Shown here: one piece after another, positions 51,870-60,744 of the stretch
Layout: each line of letters starts with the position of its first letter
Numbering within the stretch: position 1 is the first letter of the stretch
Origin: Phycisphaerae bacterium
GTDB lineage: Bacteria > Planctomycetota > Phycisphaerae > Phycisphaerales > SM1A02
Assembly (NCBI GenBank): GCA_016795065.1
Contig: JAEUIU010000055.1
Coordinates: 1-61,977 of the forward strand
Direction: 5' to 3'
Length of the DNA: 61,977 nt
Notes under the pieces: generated by a model
What the model saw: only the letters and a program-made list of their open reading frames with translations
Databases searched by the model: none
What the model was told of the DNA's origin: nothing
Translations under genes and position numbers: made by a program

Positions 51870-52895
51870 CTAGTTCGAGGCTGGGCCGCCGGTGGCAGCG
51901 CCGTTCGCGCCGCCCTGAAGCGTGCGCAGGTAGGCGATGATGTCGAGGATGTCGTCGTCGGAGAGCGCCGGATTGCCACCCTTCGGCGGCATCTGGATGC
52001 CCGTCGTGTTCTTGGGGTCCGAGGGGCTCCGCCCCTGCTTGACGAAGGCCAGAAGGCCGTCGTCGTCGAGCGACCTGACGAACTCGTTGTCCACGAGTGC
52101 CTTGCCGTTGTTGGGCATGCCGACGCCACCCTTGCCGTGGCAGGCCACGCACAGCGAGTGGTAGAGCTTGTTGCCGCTGGCGATGTACTCGGCGAGTTCG
52201 GCGTCGCCGCCGGCGGCCGCCAGAGCCGCAGCCTTTTCGTCCGCGCTCGGGGCAGCCACCATCTGGGCAACGCTCACCGGCGGGGCTTGAAGGGCGTCCG
52301 CCGGCACGCGCCGCCGGTCTTGAATACCGCGCATGAAGCTCACCAGATGGGCCATGTCCTGGTCGGTGAGCTGCGGATTCCCGCCCGACGGCGGCATGGG
52401 CACCTTCGTCGTGTTGTAGGGGTCGTTGGCGTCCCGCCCGCGGCGCAGGAAGGCAATGAGCCCTCCGTCGGAGAGGGAGGCCACGAATTCGCTTTGGGTA
52501 ATGTCCTTGCCCAGCCCGGCGACGCCATGCCCCTGGGCTCCATGACAGACGGCGCAGGTCATGGTGAAGAGCGTGCGGCCCTTGAGATAGGCGTTGCTGT
52601 CCAGCATCGGTCCAGGAACCGCGCTGAGAATCGAGAGCGGCTGCTCGCGGGCGGGCGCCGCATGCCTCTGCACCCACAATCCGAGAACCGTCGCTCCGGC
52701 CATGAGGCCCACGCCGGCTACGACCCCAACGAAGGCGAGCCCGGCGGCAATGAGTTCGCGCCGCAGACCAAGGCTTGTCGAGCCCGTCGCTTGAAAGGCG
52801 CTGGTCTGGCTTGCATCGCCTGGATCACCGTTGTGGCGCTCCCTGGTTGGCTTGGTGGATTGGCGGTCCGAGACGAATGGTGCAAGAAAGGTCAT
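51870..52895 (-). CDS. Membrane-anchored dihaem cytochrome c of the nos cluster
   Basis: 341 residues from ATG at 52895 (the frame also opens with TTG at 52907). One N-terminal transmembrane helix (LIAAGLAFVGVVAGVGLMAG) anchors two cytochrome c domains, with CAVCH (first haem) and CVACH (second); distal methionines are in VPMPPSGG and IQMPPKGG. Probably passes electrons to NosZ, as cytochromes do in clusters that lack NosR. It starts the minus-strand row, so it is the first gene of the operon. Confidence 0.9.
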   Translation of the reverse strand: MTFLAPFVSDRQSTKPTRERHNGDPGDASQTSAFQATGSTSLGLRRELIAAGLAFVGVVAGVGLMAGATVLGLWVQRHAAPAREQPLSILSAVPGPMLDSNAYLKGRTLFTMTCAVCHGAQGHGVAGLGKDITQSEFVASLSDGGLIAFLRRGRDANDPYNTTKVPMPPSGGNPQLTDQDMAHLVSFMRGIQDRRRVPADALQAPPVSVAQMVAAPSADEKAAALAAAGGDAELAEYIASGNKLYHSLCVACHGKGGVGMPNNGKALVDNEFVRSLDDDGLLAFVKQGRSPSDPKNTTGIQMPPKGGNPALSDDDILDIIAYLRTLQGGANGAATGGPASN

Positions 52896-52910
52896 GCGTC
52901 GCTCCAACCC

Positions 52911-52961
52911 TCGATATCCGAGGTTGTTTATCTAGATATCGACGACAAGACCGCCGGTCAA
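52911..52961 (-). promoter_or_regulatory. Putative nos operon promoter with inverted-repeat operator
   Basis: Contains the perfect inverted repeat TCGATATC (52911-52918) and GATATCGA (52935-52942) separated by 16 bases. Inside it lies a second palindrome TATCTAGATA (52929-52938). On the minus strand TTGACC at 52961-52956 could be a -35 and the TATCTA/TAGATA a -10. No FNR box was seen. A possible binding site for the Rrf2 regulator of the same row. Confidence 0.4.
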
Positions 52962-53047
52962 GAGCCTCCCTGCAGAAGCTGGCAAGATTTCGAGTCCAAT
53001 CCTCGAGTGGAGTGACGGGCAGAAGCGCGTAAGCCTCTGCCGCACCG

Positions 53048-54070
53048 CTAGATGAGGCGTCGCGGCCGTTCCTCGACCGGCGACTCGGTGGATTCCACCG
53101 TCATCATGGCCGACGCTGCCATCGAAGGGGACGGACCCAACGTGGCGACGGCCAGTCCCGCCGCGCTTCGTGAGCGAGCGATGGTCGGTCCCTTGCGGGC
53201 AGCGGCGGCGGCATCCTGGTCGGTCTCGGGATCAATGCTCAACGACTCGGCCACCATGAGTTCCGCATGCAGCGCTTCACCACAGCGCCACGCCAATCCG
53301 ACCAGGATGGCGATGGTCGCGCCCGGCACGGCGACATGAGAGAGAAGCGCGCCAAAGGTGAAGGGGTTGCCAGTGGCCCGCAGCGCTTCGGTCTCGGCAA
53401 TGAGCCCCTCATACGAAAGGAAGAGCCCGGGCCAAGGAACTTGCGGCCAGTATGCACTCCAAGGAAGCACGGTCGCAAAGGCGAGCGCGGCCCACAGAAT
53501 GCCCGCCATGCTGGCATTGGCCGCGCGCGGCGCGCGCACCAGGGCCGTGATGAACGCAACGATGAGAACGATGGGCAAGAGCGCCAGCGACGCAACGCCG
53601 CCGATCGTCGAGATGGCCGTGAGGAAGGCGAGGAAGCGCTCAGCGGTCGAGGCAGTAGGGCCCGCTGACGGCGCGAAGCCCGAGGAGCCTGCATCGGAAC
53701 CGGTTGGAATGACTGCCGGCGGATTGCTTGCGGACTTGACCGAGACAATGCCGCCCGATCCCTCGGCAGCTGGAGCCTGCTCGGTCGGGGTCACCCGATC
53801 CGGATGCGTCACCGCCGTCAGCCCTTGCGAGCGAACCTCGGTGAAGCAGAGCGTCGCCCACACACAGGCGTGGACCACAATGGCAACACCCGCCGCAAGC
53901 GAGAGCATCGCCAGCGAGCGGACCAGTCGAGCAAGGACTGGGGCCATGCATGCATCCGGTGAACGGAGCCGATCCATCTCCCGAACCATCGGATTGGTTT
54001 GGTTCCCGGTCGAAGAACGGCTCTGGGATCCTCCCCGACGCGCCACTTCCCTGCCGCCCAGCCGGATCAA
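53048..54070 (-). CDS. Multi-pass membrane protein of unknown function
   Basis: 340 residues (starts at ATG 53989 or 53947 also possible). A first hydrophobic helix (about 50-72), a Pro/Ser-rich outer stretch (90-140), then four helices: IGGVASLALLPIVLIVAFITALV, ILWAALAFATVLPWSAYW, ALLSHVAVPGATIAILVGLAW. The C-terminus is Ala/Thr-rich and cytoplasmic. I do not recognise a family. It stops about 140 bases before the nos operon start, on the same strand but upstream of it. Confidence 0.6.
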   Translation of the reverse strand: MIRLGGREVARRGGSQSRSSTGNQTNPMVREMDRLRSPDACMAPVLARLVRSLAMLSLAAGVAIVVHACVWATLCFTEVRSQGLTAVTHPDRVTPTEQAPAAEGSGGIVSVKSASNPPAVIPTGSDAGSSGFAPSAGPTASTAERFLAFLTAISTIGGVASLALLPIVLIVAFITALVRAPRAANASMAGILWAALAFATVLPWSAYWPQVPWPGLFLSYEGLIAETEALRATGNPFTFGALLSHVAVPGATIAILVGLAWRCGEALHAELMVAESLSIDPETDQDAAAAARKGPTIARSRSAAGLAVATLGPSPSMAASAMMTVESTESPVEERPRRLI

Positions 54071-54349
54071 CCGCTACAACCGGCGGTTCTTGGGTAGATG
54101 GTCCATCCTGCCCCACAAGGCACCTTTGGTGAAACGTTCCCCCGCGACGGGTTGTTGAAGGGAGCCGGGATCTTCCACCGCCATGCTTGCAGCGTGAATC
54201 CGCAACGGGTAGAGCCCCTCCGGCGCGAGCGTCGGAGCACCATCGAATCGTTGTTCCGTACAGGATTGCCGAGAAACTCCGTCGGCAAGGCGCTGCCTGC
54301 TACGCTACATCGCTCGCCGCGAAGCCATTGCCCCTTTCAACGCACTGTT

Positions 54350-55501
54350 ATGACGACCACCACCGCCACCGATGTCCTTCCCAGCGCCGTGACCCACACC
54401 ACCTCGGGACGCGTCTACAACTTCTCCGCCGGACCCGCCTGCCTGCCCGAAGAGGTGCTGAAGCAGGTCCAAGCCGATGTGTGGGACTACCGCAAAACGG
54501 GCGTGGGCATCCTCGAGCACAGCCACCGGGCCCCCACCTTCGATCGCATGCTTGAGGAGACCTTCGCGGAGTGCCGTGCAGCGGGCGAGATCCCTGCCGA
54601 CTTCGAGATCGTCTTCATGCCCGGCGGGGCAACCCAACAGTTCGGGCTCATCCCGATGGCCTGGCTCAAACCCGGCGCGGTCGCGGACTATCCCGACACC
54701 GGCGTCTGGGCAGCGAAGTCGATTCAGGAGGCGAAGATCTGGGCAAAGGTGATCGGAGCCCGGATCAACGTGGCCTTTGAGGGAAGCACGTTCAAGTACG
54801 ACCATGTGCCCGCCGCGGACGAGATCAAGCACTCGCCCGACGCCGCCTACTTCCACTACTGCTCGAACAACACCGTTTACGGCACGCGCTATCCGACCAC
54901 GCCGGTATCGAAGGCACCGATCATCTGCGACGCGTCGAGTGAAACCTTCGCCCGCCCGCATGAGTGGTCGAAGTTGGCGATGCTCTATGCGGCCGGACAA
55001 AAGACGCTCGGACCTGCGGGGATGGTCCTGGTCGTGGTCCGCAAGGAGTTCGTCGCCCAGAGCCGGACCGACCTCCCCAGCATGTTTGACTACCGTACTT
55101 TTATCGCCGGCGAGTCGCGGCCGAACACACCGCCCACCTTCGGGATCTACCTCATGGGCGAGATGTTCAAGTGGATCCGAAGACAGGGCGGACCGAGCGG
55201 ACTCGCGATCAAGAACGCCGAGAAGGCCCAGATCCTCTACGACGTGATGGACCGCTCAGGCGGCTATTACACCGGTCTTGCCCGCAAGGAGTCGCGTTCG
55301 CACATGAACGTCTCCTTCCGCCTGCCGACAGAAGATCTCTCCGCGACGTTCGCACGGGAGGCCGCGGCGCATGGGCTCGATTGCCTCAAGGGTCACAAGG
55401 ATGCGGGCGGAATTCGGGCTTCAATCTATTCAGCCTTCCCAAAGGCCGGCTGCCAGGCGCTCGCCCAGTTCATGGTCGAGTTCCAGCGAACCCGCGGCTA
55501 A
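54350..55501 (+). CDS. serC: Phosphoserine aminotransferase
   Basis: 383 residues from ATG at 54350; the frame is open to 54098 but the extra N-terminus is not family-like. PLP enzyme of serine synthesis: 3-phosphohydroxypyruvate plus glutamate. YNFSAGPACLPEEVLKQVQ is the characteristic start, PGGATQQFGLIPMAWL follows, and the PLP lysine is in AGQKTLGPAG. The C-terminal HMNVSFRLP and CLKGHKDAGGIRASIYSA match the family. The stop overlaps the stop of the convergent regulator by a few bases. Confidence 0.96.
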   Translation: MTTTTATDVLPSAVTHTTSGRVYNFSAGPACLPEEVLKQVQADVWDYRKTGVGILEHSHRAPTFDRMLEETFAECRAAGEIPADFEIVFMPGGATQQFGLIPMAWLKPGAVADYPDTGVWAAKSIQEAKIWAKVIGARINVAFEGSTFKYDHVPAADEIKHSPDAAYFHYCSNNTVYGTRYPTTPVSKAPIICDASSETFARPHEWSKLAMLYAAGQKTLGPAGMVLVVVRKEFVAQSRTDLPSMFDYRTFIAGESRPNTPPTFGIYLMGEMFKWIRRQGGPSGLAIKNAEKAQILYDVMDRSGGYYTGLARKESRSHMNVSFRLPTEDLSATFAREAAAHGLDCLKGHKDAGGIRASIYSAFPKAGCQALAQFMVEFQRTRG

Positions 55502-56433
55502 CGAGGATCTCCATTCGGCATGGTTGAGTCGGGATGGAGCTTGTGTCGCCCGCTGGCGAGCTGCTCCTTCAGGATCTCGGTGAGTCGGATCGCCGCTCGA
55601 GGGCAAGTGCGGTCCTTGCGCCACGTCATGGCGATCGCCCGTTCAACCCGCGCGCCGCGCACGCGGGCGTAACGCCGACCGGTTCCCCGATCCGATGCCG
55701 CGGCCATTTCGGGCACGACTGAGAGACCGACACCGAAGCTGACGAAGGCCAGAATCGTTTCGAGCTGCGTCGTTCGGCAGACGATTTGGGTCGCAATTCG
55801 CTTCGCTGTGCAGAACTGCTCCACCTGCTGGCTGAGGCAGTGCATCTCTTCCAGTCGAATGAGCGGCTGATCGCGAAGCTCGGCGAGGGAGACAGCACCA
55901 TCCACACCAATGGTCGAGTCCGCCGGGACAACGACGATCAGGTCCTCGCGGCCGAGTTCGTCCGCTCGCAGGAGTTCATGGTCGATCGGAAGACTGGTGA
56001 TGGCGCAGTCGAGTTGGTTGTCCAAGAGCGATTCGACAAGCGAGTCGGTGAAGTCCTCGCGAAGGACCAGTTCGCAAGCCGGAAGTTCCTGGCGGAGCTT
56101 TCCCAGCGCTGGAGGCATCAGGTAAGGCGCCATCGTGGGGATTGCCCCGATCGTCAGCACGCCACGCCCCTCGTCCACATCCCGATCGAGGTTCGTCTCG
56201 ACATCGTGGATCTCGGCAAGGATCCGGCGGGCCCGCGGGAGGAGCGCCCGGCCCGCATCGGTGAGAACGACGCCTCGGGCCTGACGGTCAAAGAGCTCGG
56301 CTCCGAGAGTTGTCTCAAGGCGCCGAAGCTGTTGGCTGAGAGAGGGTTGGGCGACATGGCAGCGCAATGCGGCGCGGCTCACGCTTCCCGCCTCAGCGGT
56401 CGCAACGAAGTATCGGAGTTGGTGGATTTCCAT
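55498..56433 (-). CDS. oxyR: OxyR-type LysR-family peroxide sensor
   Basis: 311 residues from ATG at 56433. N-terminal winged helix (MEIHQLRYFVATAEAGSVSRAALRCHVAQPSLSQQLRRLE). The effector domain has HCLSQQVEQFC, cysteines at residues 199 and 208, the same numbers and spacing as the redox disulfide of E. coli OxyR (C199/C208). This makes a peroxide-sensing role very likely. A perfect ATAG-N7-CTAT half-operator lies about 100 bases upstream. Two hydroperoxide-defence genes expected near it are not in the window. Confidence 0.88.
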   Translation of the reverse strand: MEIHQLRYFVATAEAGSVSRAALRCHVAQPSLSQQLRRLETTLGAELFDRQARGVVLTDAGRALLPRARRILAEIHDVETNLDRDVDEGRGVLTIGAIPTMAPYLMPPALGKLRQELPACELVLREDFTDSLVESLLDNQLDCAITSLPIDHELLRADELGREDLIVVVPADSTIGVDGAVSLAELRDQPLIRLEEMHCLSQQVEQFCTAKRIATQIVCRTTQLETILAFVSFGVGLSVVPEMAAASDRGTGRRYARVRGARVERAIAMTWRKDRTCPRAAIRLTEILKEQLASGRHKLHPDSTMPNGDPR

Positions 56434-56529
56434 CGAGGAAGCGAGCCCAAACGGGAAGACGAAGGCGGCCAGCGAGCATCGATGCCCGTGTCGCAGGAGC
56501 CCCGGCGAGCGGCACGATAGGGCGAGCCC

Positions 56530-56544
56530 ATAGCTCGGCGCTAT
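56530..56544 (+). promoter_or_regulatory. OxyR-type half-operator ATAG-N7-CTAT
   Basis: ATAGCTCGGCGCTAT, exactly the ATAG-N7-CTAT unit of the OxyR consensus (the full site has two). It lies about 97 bases upstream of the oxyR start, in the region between oxyR and a divergent terminator. A further ATAG is at 56517-56520 but the spacing does not fit. Confidence 0.5.
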
Positions 56545-56840
56545 CGCAGAAGGTGACACAAAGTATTCGACACGTCTAGGTAAACGGGGTAATTTCTTTC
56601 GTCGGGAGCGTTCGTTCCGTTCATCCACACCATCGGTCCTTTCCGGACCTGCCGTGGCCCACGACGAATGCCCCGATTCGGACCTCTCCGAGGGTGCCGC
56701 ACGGCCCGGGGCGTGTGGGACGCACGTCACACCTCGGCCGCCGCCCGTGCGCGAGCTTGCACGCACAGACAAGCTCGCTGGACCGCACGATCGGCAAAGA
56801 CTCGACCGCCTCGAGCCAACAGCTCGGGGCGGTCGTTTTT
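56545..56840 (+). ncRNA. Candidate untranslated RNA divergent from oxyR
   Basis: A strong plus-strand terminator (56803-56840) has no convincing gene before it. The region 56545-56802 between the OxyR half-site and the terminator contains open frames (e.g. GTG at 56654) but with arginine/proline-rich, shadow-like composition. The layout is like E. coli oxyS, an RNA transcribed divergently from oxyR. No sequence similarity to OxyS is claimed, the 5' end is unknown, and the coordinates are approximate. Confidence 0.3.
56803..56840 (+). terminator. Rho-independent terminator, U-tract on plus strand
   Basis: 14-bp stem CGACCGCCTCGAGC/GCTCGGGGCGGTCG (one mismatch) with loop CAACA, followed by TTTTT. 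For the minus-strand metallophosphoesterase gene, which ends at 56876, it could also act as a terminator, but there the run of T is absent. Confidence 0.85.
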
Positions 56841-56875
56841 CGTGTGCGCCAGTTCGTCTCTCAGCTGACGGCTGC

Positions 56876-57643
56876 TCACGCGCCCAAGGCCAAGCGATAG
56901 GCCAACAGGTCCGGGAGTCCTGCCCGGCGCATCTGGCGCTGCGCCTCGGCGACGTCGTACTCAATGCGGCGGAGTTCGAACGTGCCTTCCTTCAGGTCGA
57001 GCATCGCGTAGCTGGCCCGCGGATCGCCGTCGCGCGGCTGCCCGACCGAGCCCGGATTGAGGATGTGACGGCCGAGCGAACGAAGGCGATAGGGCTCATC
57101 TTCATGCAGGATCGTCGCCTCGACATCACAGGGGCCCAACCGATCCTCGCAGCGGTCGCTTTCGGTGTGAAACGCCATCGGCACATGGGTGTGACCGACG
57201 AGGCAGACGCGTGCGTCGACACCGCGGAAGGCCAAGCCCGCCGTCAGCGGATCGCCGACGTAGCCGGTCGTGGAGGGCGGGACAGGCGTATCGTGCACAC
57301 AGATGAGGTACGGCGAGCGATCGAAGACCAATCTGGTCTGGGCGATGCCGCGCAGGTGGTCCGCAGAAAGACGCTTCCGGGTCCACTCCAGAGCTGTGCG
57401 GGCAACGGAGTTGAAGTCCTCGGCGACCGTCGCGTCGAAGAGAGCATCCTCGTGATTGCCTCGCACCGAGACCATGCATCGCCCCGCGAGGCGCTCAAGA
57501 CACGCTTCAGGCTGGCATCCGTATCCGATCACATCGCCGAGGCAGATGATCTCGTGGACACCCGCGCGTTCCATGTCGTCCATGACCGCGCTCAGGGCCG
57601 GCAGGTTGCCGTGGATGTCGGAGATGATTGCGATTTGCGCCAC
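56876..57643 (-). CDS. Metallophosphoesterase (YfcE/ApaH-like)
   Basis: 255 residues from GTG at 57643 (VAQIAIISDIHGNLPAL); a longer open frame upstream does not look coding. Calcineurin-type metal motifs: DIHGN (metal 1), GDVIGYG (metal 2), GNHE, and the later VGHTHVP. Hydrolyses phosphate esters, possibly cyclic nucleotides or dinucleotide polyphosphates; the substrate cannot be told from the sequence. Alone on its strand here. Confidence 0.88.
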   Translation of the reverse strand: MAQIAIISDIHGNLPALSAVMDDMERAGVHEIICLGDVIGYGCQPEACLERLAGRCMVSVRGNHEDALFDATVAEDFNSVARTALEWTRKRLSADHLRGIAQTRLVFDRSPYLICVHDTPVPPSTTGYVGDPLTAGLAFRGVDARVCLVGHTHVPMAFHTESDRCEDRLGPCDVEATILHEDEPYRLRSLGRHILNPGSVGQPRDGDPRASYAMLDLKEGTFELRRIEYDVAEAQRQMRRAGLPDLLAYRLALGA

Positions 57644-58418
57644 GATCGGTACTCCGTCAGCTCCATCATCCCCGCGTCTGCCGTTCCTTGCCACGAGAAC
57701 ACGCTGTCCTCGGGAAGCCCGACACCACCCTGGGCGAGGGCACCTGGGCTTGTGGGCATTTTGATCATGCAGGACATGATCCGCCCGAGCCTCGCGCCCA
57801 CCACGCCGTCTCAAATCGTTGAAGGTGCCCCCAAAGACCCTGCGATGTGCCTGCGTCGTTGTGAACCAACCGACCGGCAAGAAACCCAACTTACCGTCCA
57901 ATCAGCCAAGTGAAGCGACCTTACCGGCTGCGGATCAAGCGGTCGTCCGACAATCGGTCAAATTCGAGGCGGTGCGAACGGCAGCTTCGACACTTGTCCC
58001 GGCGGCCATCCCACGGACTCGTCGTTGGGAATTCACCAACGACTCTTGATACCTGCGAATGCAGGTCTCGTCGCAGACCATCGAGTTTTGTCGCTCGCAG
58101 CGGAACGCTTCGAGCCGACTCCTACAGAGTCCGCTCGAAGAGCCTGCCATCGGTTCAGTCGGTGATTTTCCTCAACAGATCACTTCATCTCCCTTCTCCG
58201 GCGGGCCACCCTGCGGCTCGCGCGGCTTCCAACGGTCCGTCCGAAAACCCCACACACGCAGCGCCAGCAGGCCTCACACTGTTGCACAACTGCTTCAGCC
58301 TCAAGCATTTCGACAGTCACCTCCCTACCCGCAGGCAACGCCCCCCTTTCCTCGGAAGTTCGCAGGATGACGACAGTGTCGGACGCGCACCGTGACGCTG
58401 CCTTCACCAAGTCAGAGT
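57644..58418. other. Gene-free stretch between metallophosphoesterase and dprA
   Basis: No convincing gene in 775 bases. It contains an inverted repeat GATCATG/CATGATC with a 5-base gap (57763-57781), about 120 bases upstream of the metallophosphoesterase start, which may be regulatory. A perfect 8-bp hairpin GTCGTTGG/CCAACGAC is at 58021-58043. A minus-strand 80-residue frame with a GTG start overlapping the dprA stop (58180-58422) is Cys/Arg-rich and without known motifs; it is probably not a gene. The region has fewer GC-rich codons than its surroundings and could hold an RNA, but none is recognised. Confidence 0.3.
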
Positions 58419-59747
58419 TCACAGCAGCGCTGCCCGCAGCGACTCCCTCGCTTCCCAGTAGCCCTCGTCGTCGCGCCGAACCAGGCCAGCCACCTCAAGA
58501 AGGGTGAGTTGTGCGAGCGAATCGCCGGAGTCCAAGCCGTCCTCACGAAACAGTCGCGAGAGCGGTGTGCGCCCGCACTCGACGAGAACTCGGCCGATGC
58601 GGCGAGCCTCCTCGGTGAGTGCGATCGGCACGTGACGACCGCGTGACACTCGGTTCGAGAGAGCACCCCGCGAGTTTGTCACATCGACGACTCCATCGGC
58701 CGCCACTTGGGGAGCTGCGACAATCGGTCCGAGCGGCGCGACGGGCCCATCGAAGGGGGTTGCGGCTCCTCGCCGTTGGGCACCGCCTGGCGGCGGAATC
58801 GCTCGGGCGCCATCGAGGAGTGTCGCAGGCGCACCGGAGTCGCGAATGTGTTGGATTACATCGTCGACGGAGGTCACCAGCGCCGCCCAGCCCTCGCGAA
58901 TGGCCCGGTGCGAACCTTCGCTGGTCGGACTGTCCACCCTTCCCGGGAGGGCCATCGCCTCGCGCCCATGATCCTCGACCGCCAATCGTGCGGTGATCGC
59001 AGCCCCACTGCGCGATCGCGCCTCGATCAGGAGCACCCCGAGAGCCATGCCCGCGATGATGCGGTTCCGGCGCGGGAAGAATGCGCTGCGAGGTTCCGTC
59101 GTCGGCGGATGCTCGCTCAGGATCGCACCGCCGCTGGCCACAATCTCGTCGAACAGTCCACGATGTTCCGGCGGATAGGGACACGCCAGGCCTGAACCAA
59201 GGACCGCCACCGTTCGGCCCCCTGCCCGCAACGCAGAGCGATGGGCCTCGGCGTCGATTCCCCGGGCTCCGCCGGAGACGATGGTGTGTCCCCGTTGGGC
59301 GAGCCCTCGCGCCATGCGTCCCGCTTGATCCAGTCCATACGCGGAGCATCGTCGCGACCCGACGATCGCCAGCGCCCAATCGTCCACTGTGGCAAGTTCT
59401 CCGCGGCACCACAGAAGCGGAGGAGGATCGTGAATCACCCGCAGAAGAGCCGGATAGCACGGATCTCCGATGGCCACCAGTTTCGCGCCGATCGACCGTG
59501 TGGCAGCGAGCTGCGGCTTCACATCAACCGCTCTCGCTGCATTCATACAACGAGCCGCCCGACACGCTGCGCAACCGAGCGCCGACGCCCATGCGTCGCA
59601 GGTCCCGTCTAGCGCCGCAAGCGCTGAACCGAACGCATGAAGGAGTCGCCCGATCGCAACCGGACCGATGCCCTCTACCGCGTTCAGGCGGAGAAGTGCA
59701 ACGCTCTCCCCATCTCCAATGTCCTCCCACTCCGCTCCCTCGATCAT
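58419..59747 (-). CDS. dprA: DNA processing protein DprA/Smf
   Basis: 442 residues. Loads RecA on single-stranded DNA taken up by natural transformation. N-terminal HhH/SAM-like part (LNAVEGIGPVAIGRLL) and Rossmann DprA domain (about 105-305): GSRRCSAYG, SGGARGIDAEAHR, VLGSGLACPYPPEH, FFPRRNRIIAGMA, ARSRSGAA. The C-terminal 100 residues contain a linker and a winged-helix domain (RIGRVLVECGRTPLSRLFREDGL). All conserved residues are present, so the strain may be transformable or use DprA in recombination. Confidence 0.94.
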   Translation of the reverse strand: MIEGAEWEDIGDGESVALLRLNAVEGIGPVAIGRLLHAFGSALAALDGTCDAWASALGCAACRAARCMNAARAVDVKPQLAATRSIGAKLVAIGDPCYPALLRVIHDPPPLLWCRGELATVDDWALAIVGSRRCSAYGLDQAGRMARGLAQRGHTIVSGGARGIDAEAHRSALRAGGRTVAVLGSGLACPYPPEHRGLFDEIVASGGAILSEHPPTTEPRSAFFPRRNRIIAGMALGVLLIEARSRSGAAITARLAVEDHGREAMALPGRVDSPTSEGSHRAIREGWAALVTSVDDVIQHIRDSGAPATLLDGARAIPPPGGAQRRGAATPFDGPVAPLGPIVAAPQVAADGVVDVTNSRGALSNRVSRGRHVPIALTEEARRIGRVLVECGRTPLSRLFREDGLDSGDSLAQLTLLEVAGLVRRDDEGYWEARESLRAALL

Positions 59748-59814
59748 GCCGCGACACTACCGCGCGCCGAAGGCACTTCCTGATTTCTGGCGGCTTTTTC
59801 CTAAAGATTGCTCT

Positions 59815-60744
59815 TCAGGATCGCAGATCGCGTGAGGTAGTGGTCTCATCGTCGTCATCGCCATCCGCTTCGGCAACGAACTCGTCGTCATCCTCGGCAT
59901 CGTCGGCAACGTCCGCGGGTCCTTCGACCTCATCCTCATCTGCCGCGTGCTCGACCACCTCAACGTCGATGACCTCAGGGCCATCGGGAAGTTCGCACGC
60001 GGGTTCCTCGTCCATCGTCGCTGTCGCACATTCGCACGGCTCATCGGTGGCGCCGCAAGAGTCAGCGGCGATCACGCCAAGAGCCGCAAGGCGCCCGCCC
60101 GCGACGTCCGCGTCGGTCTGCGACTCGTTCATCGTGGCGTCATGGTCCGCCATCGGATCGGCATCGGCGACGGCCGTCGCCGACCCACTTCCACCGCGTG
60201 CATCGTCCGCATCACCCGCCTCGCGTCGCGGCATCACCGGCAACGGGCGAGCCGTGTCCGGACCGAGGAGCATGCCGACGAAGAGAAGGAAGACCGACGC
60301 CGCCATGAGCCAGAGGCGATTCGGCCCGACCGCCAGGCGACCAAGCAACGTGTCCGGATAGGGCTCGGGCTGGAGCGTGACCTCGGGGACGCTCTCGTCG
60401 ATCCACTGAGCCACGCTCTGGTCGAGTCCGGGCGTCAGAAGAAGGGACTGCTCTCCCTTGGGAACCATGTTTAGGTGGGCAATCGCCAGGCGCCTGATCA
60501 GGTCCGGTTCATTGGACCGCAAGTCGGTCAGGAATCGGTCGTACGCCTCAAGCCGGGCATAGACCCGCGATTCGCTCGCCTCCACCAGCGCCTGCTGGCC
60601 GCGGAGCTCATGAAGTTCCCGCTGGGCCGGAATCAGGATGCCCGCAATGAGAAGCGCAAGCCCCGCCAGCACAAAGGGCCAGCCCGGATCGACGCGAAAC
60701 AAGGGACGCGATAGGAAGGATTGGGGGGAAGTGAGCTCGGGCAC
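59815..60744 (-). CDS. Membrane protein with acidic C-terminal tail
   Basis: 309 residues. First transmembrane helix about 24-41 (PFVLAGLALLIAGILIPA), a short coiled-coil-like segment (42-85), and a second transmembrane helix about 144-162 (LWLMAASVFLLFVGMLLGP). The last 130 residues are extremely acidic (Asp/Glu/Ala) with a few Cys. The arrangement (TM, coiled coil, outer part, TM, tail) is like small septum or divisome proteins but no family is recognised. It lies between dprA and the cheA-like gene on the minus strand. Confidence 0.55.
   Translation of the reverse strand: MPELTSPQSFLSRPLFRVDPGWPFVLAGLALLIAGILIPAQRELHELRGQQALVEASESRVYARLEAYDRFLTDLRSNEPDLIRRLAIAHLNMVPKGEQSLLLTPGLDQSVAQWIDESVPEVTLQPEPYPDTLLGRLAVGPNRLWLMAASVFLLFVGMLLGPDTARPLPVMPRREAGDADDARGGSGSATAVADADPMADHDATMNESQTDADVAGGRLAALGVIAADSCGATDEPCECATATMDEEPACELPDGPEVIDVEVVEHAADEDEVEGPADVADDAEDDDEFVAEADGDDDDETTTSRDLRS

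Noticed and set aside
56654..57913. 419-codon plus-strand frame over the metallophosphoesterase
   Set aside because: It contains the strong terminator at 56803-56840 and runs antisense to a gene with clear metal-binding motifs.
58180..58422. 80-codon minus-strand frame overlapping the dprA stop
   Set aside because: The GTGA overlap is suggestive, but the sequence is Cys/Arg-rich without motifs. Not accepted as a gene; noted in the gap entry.
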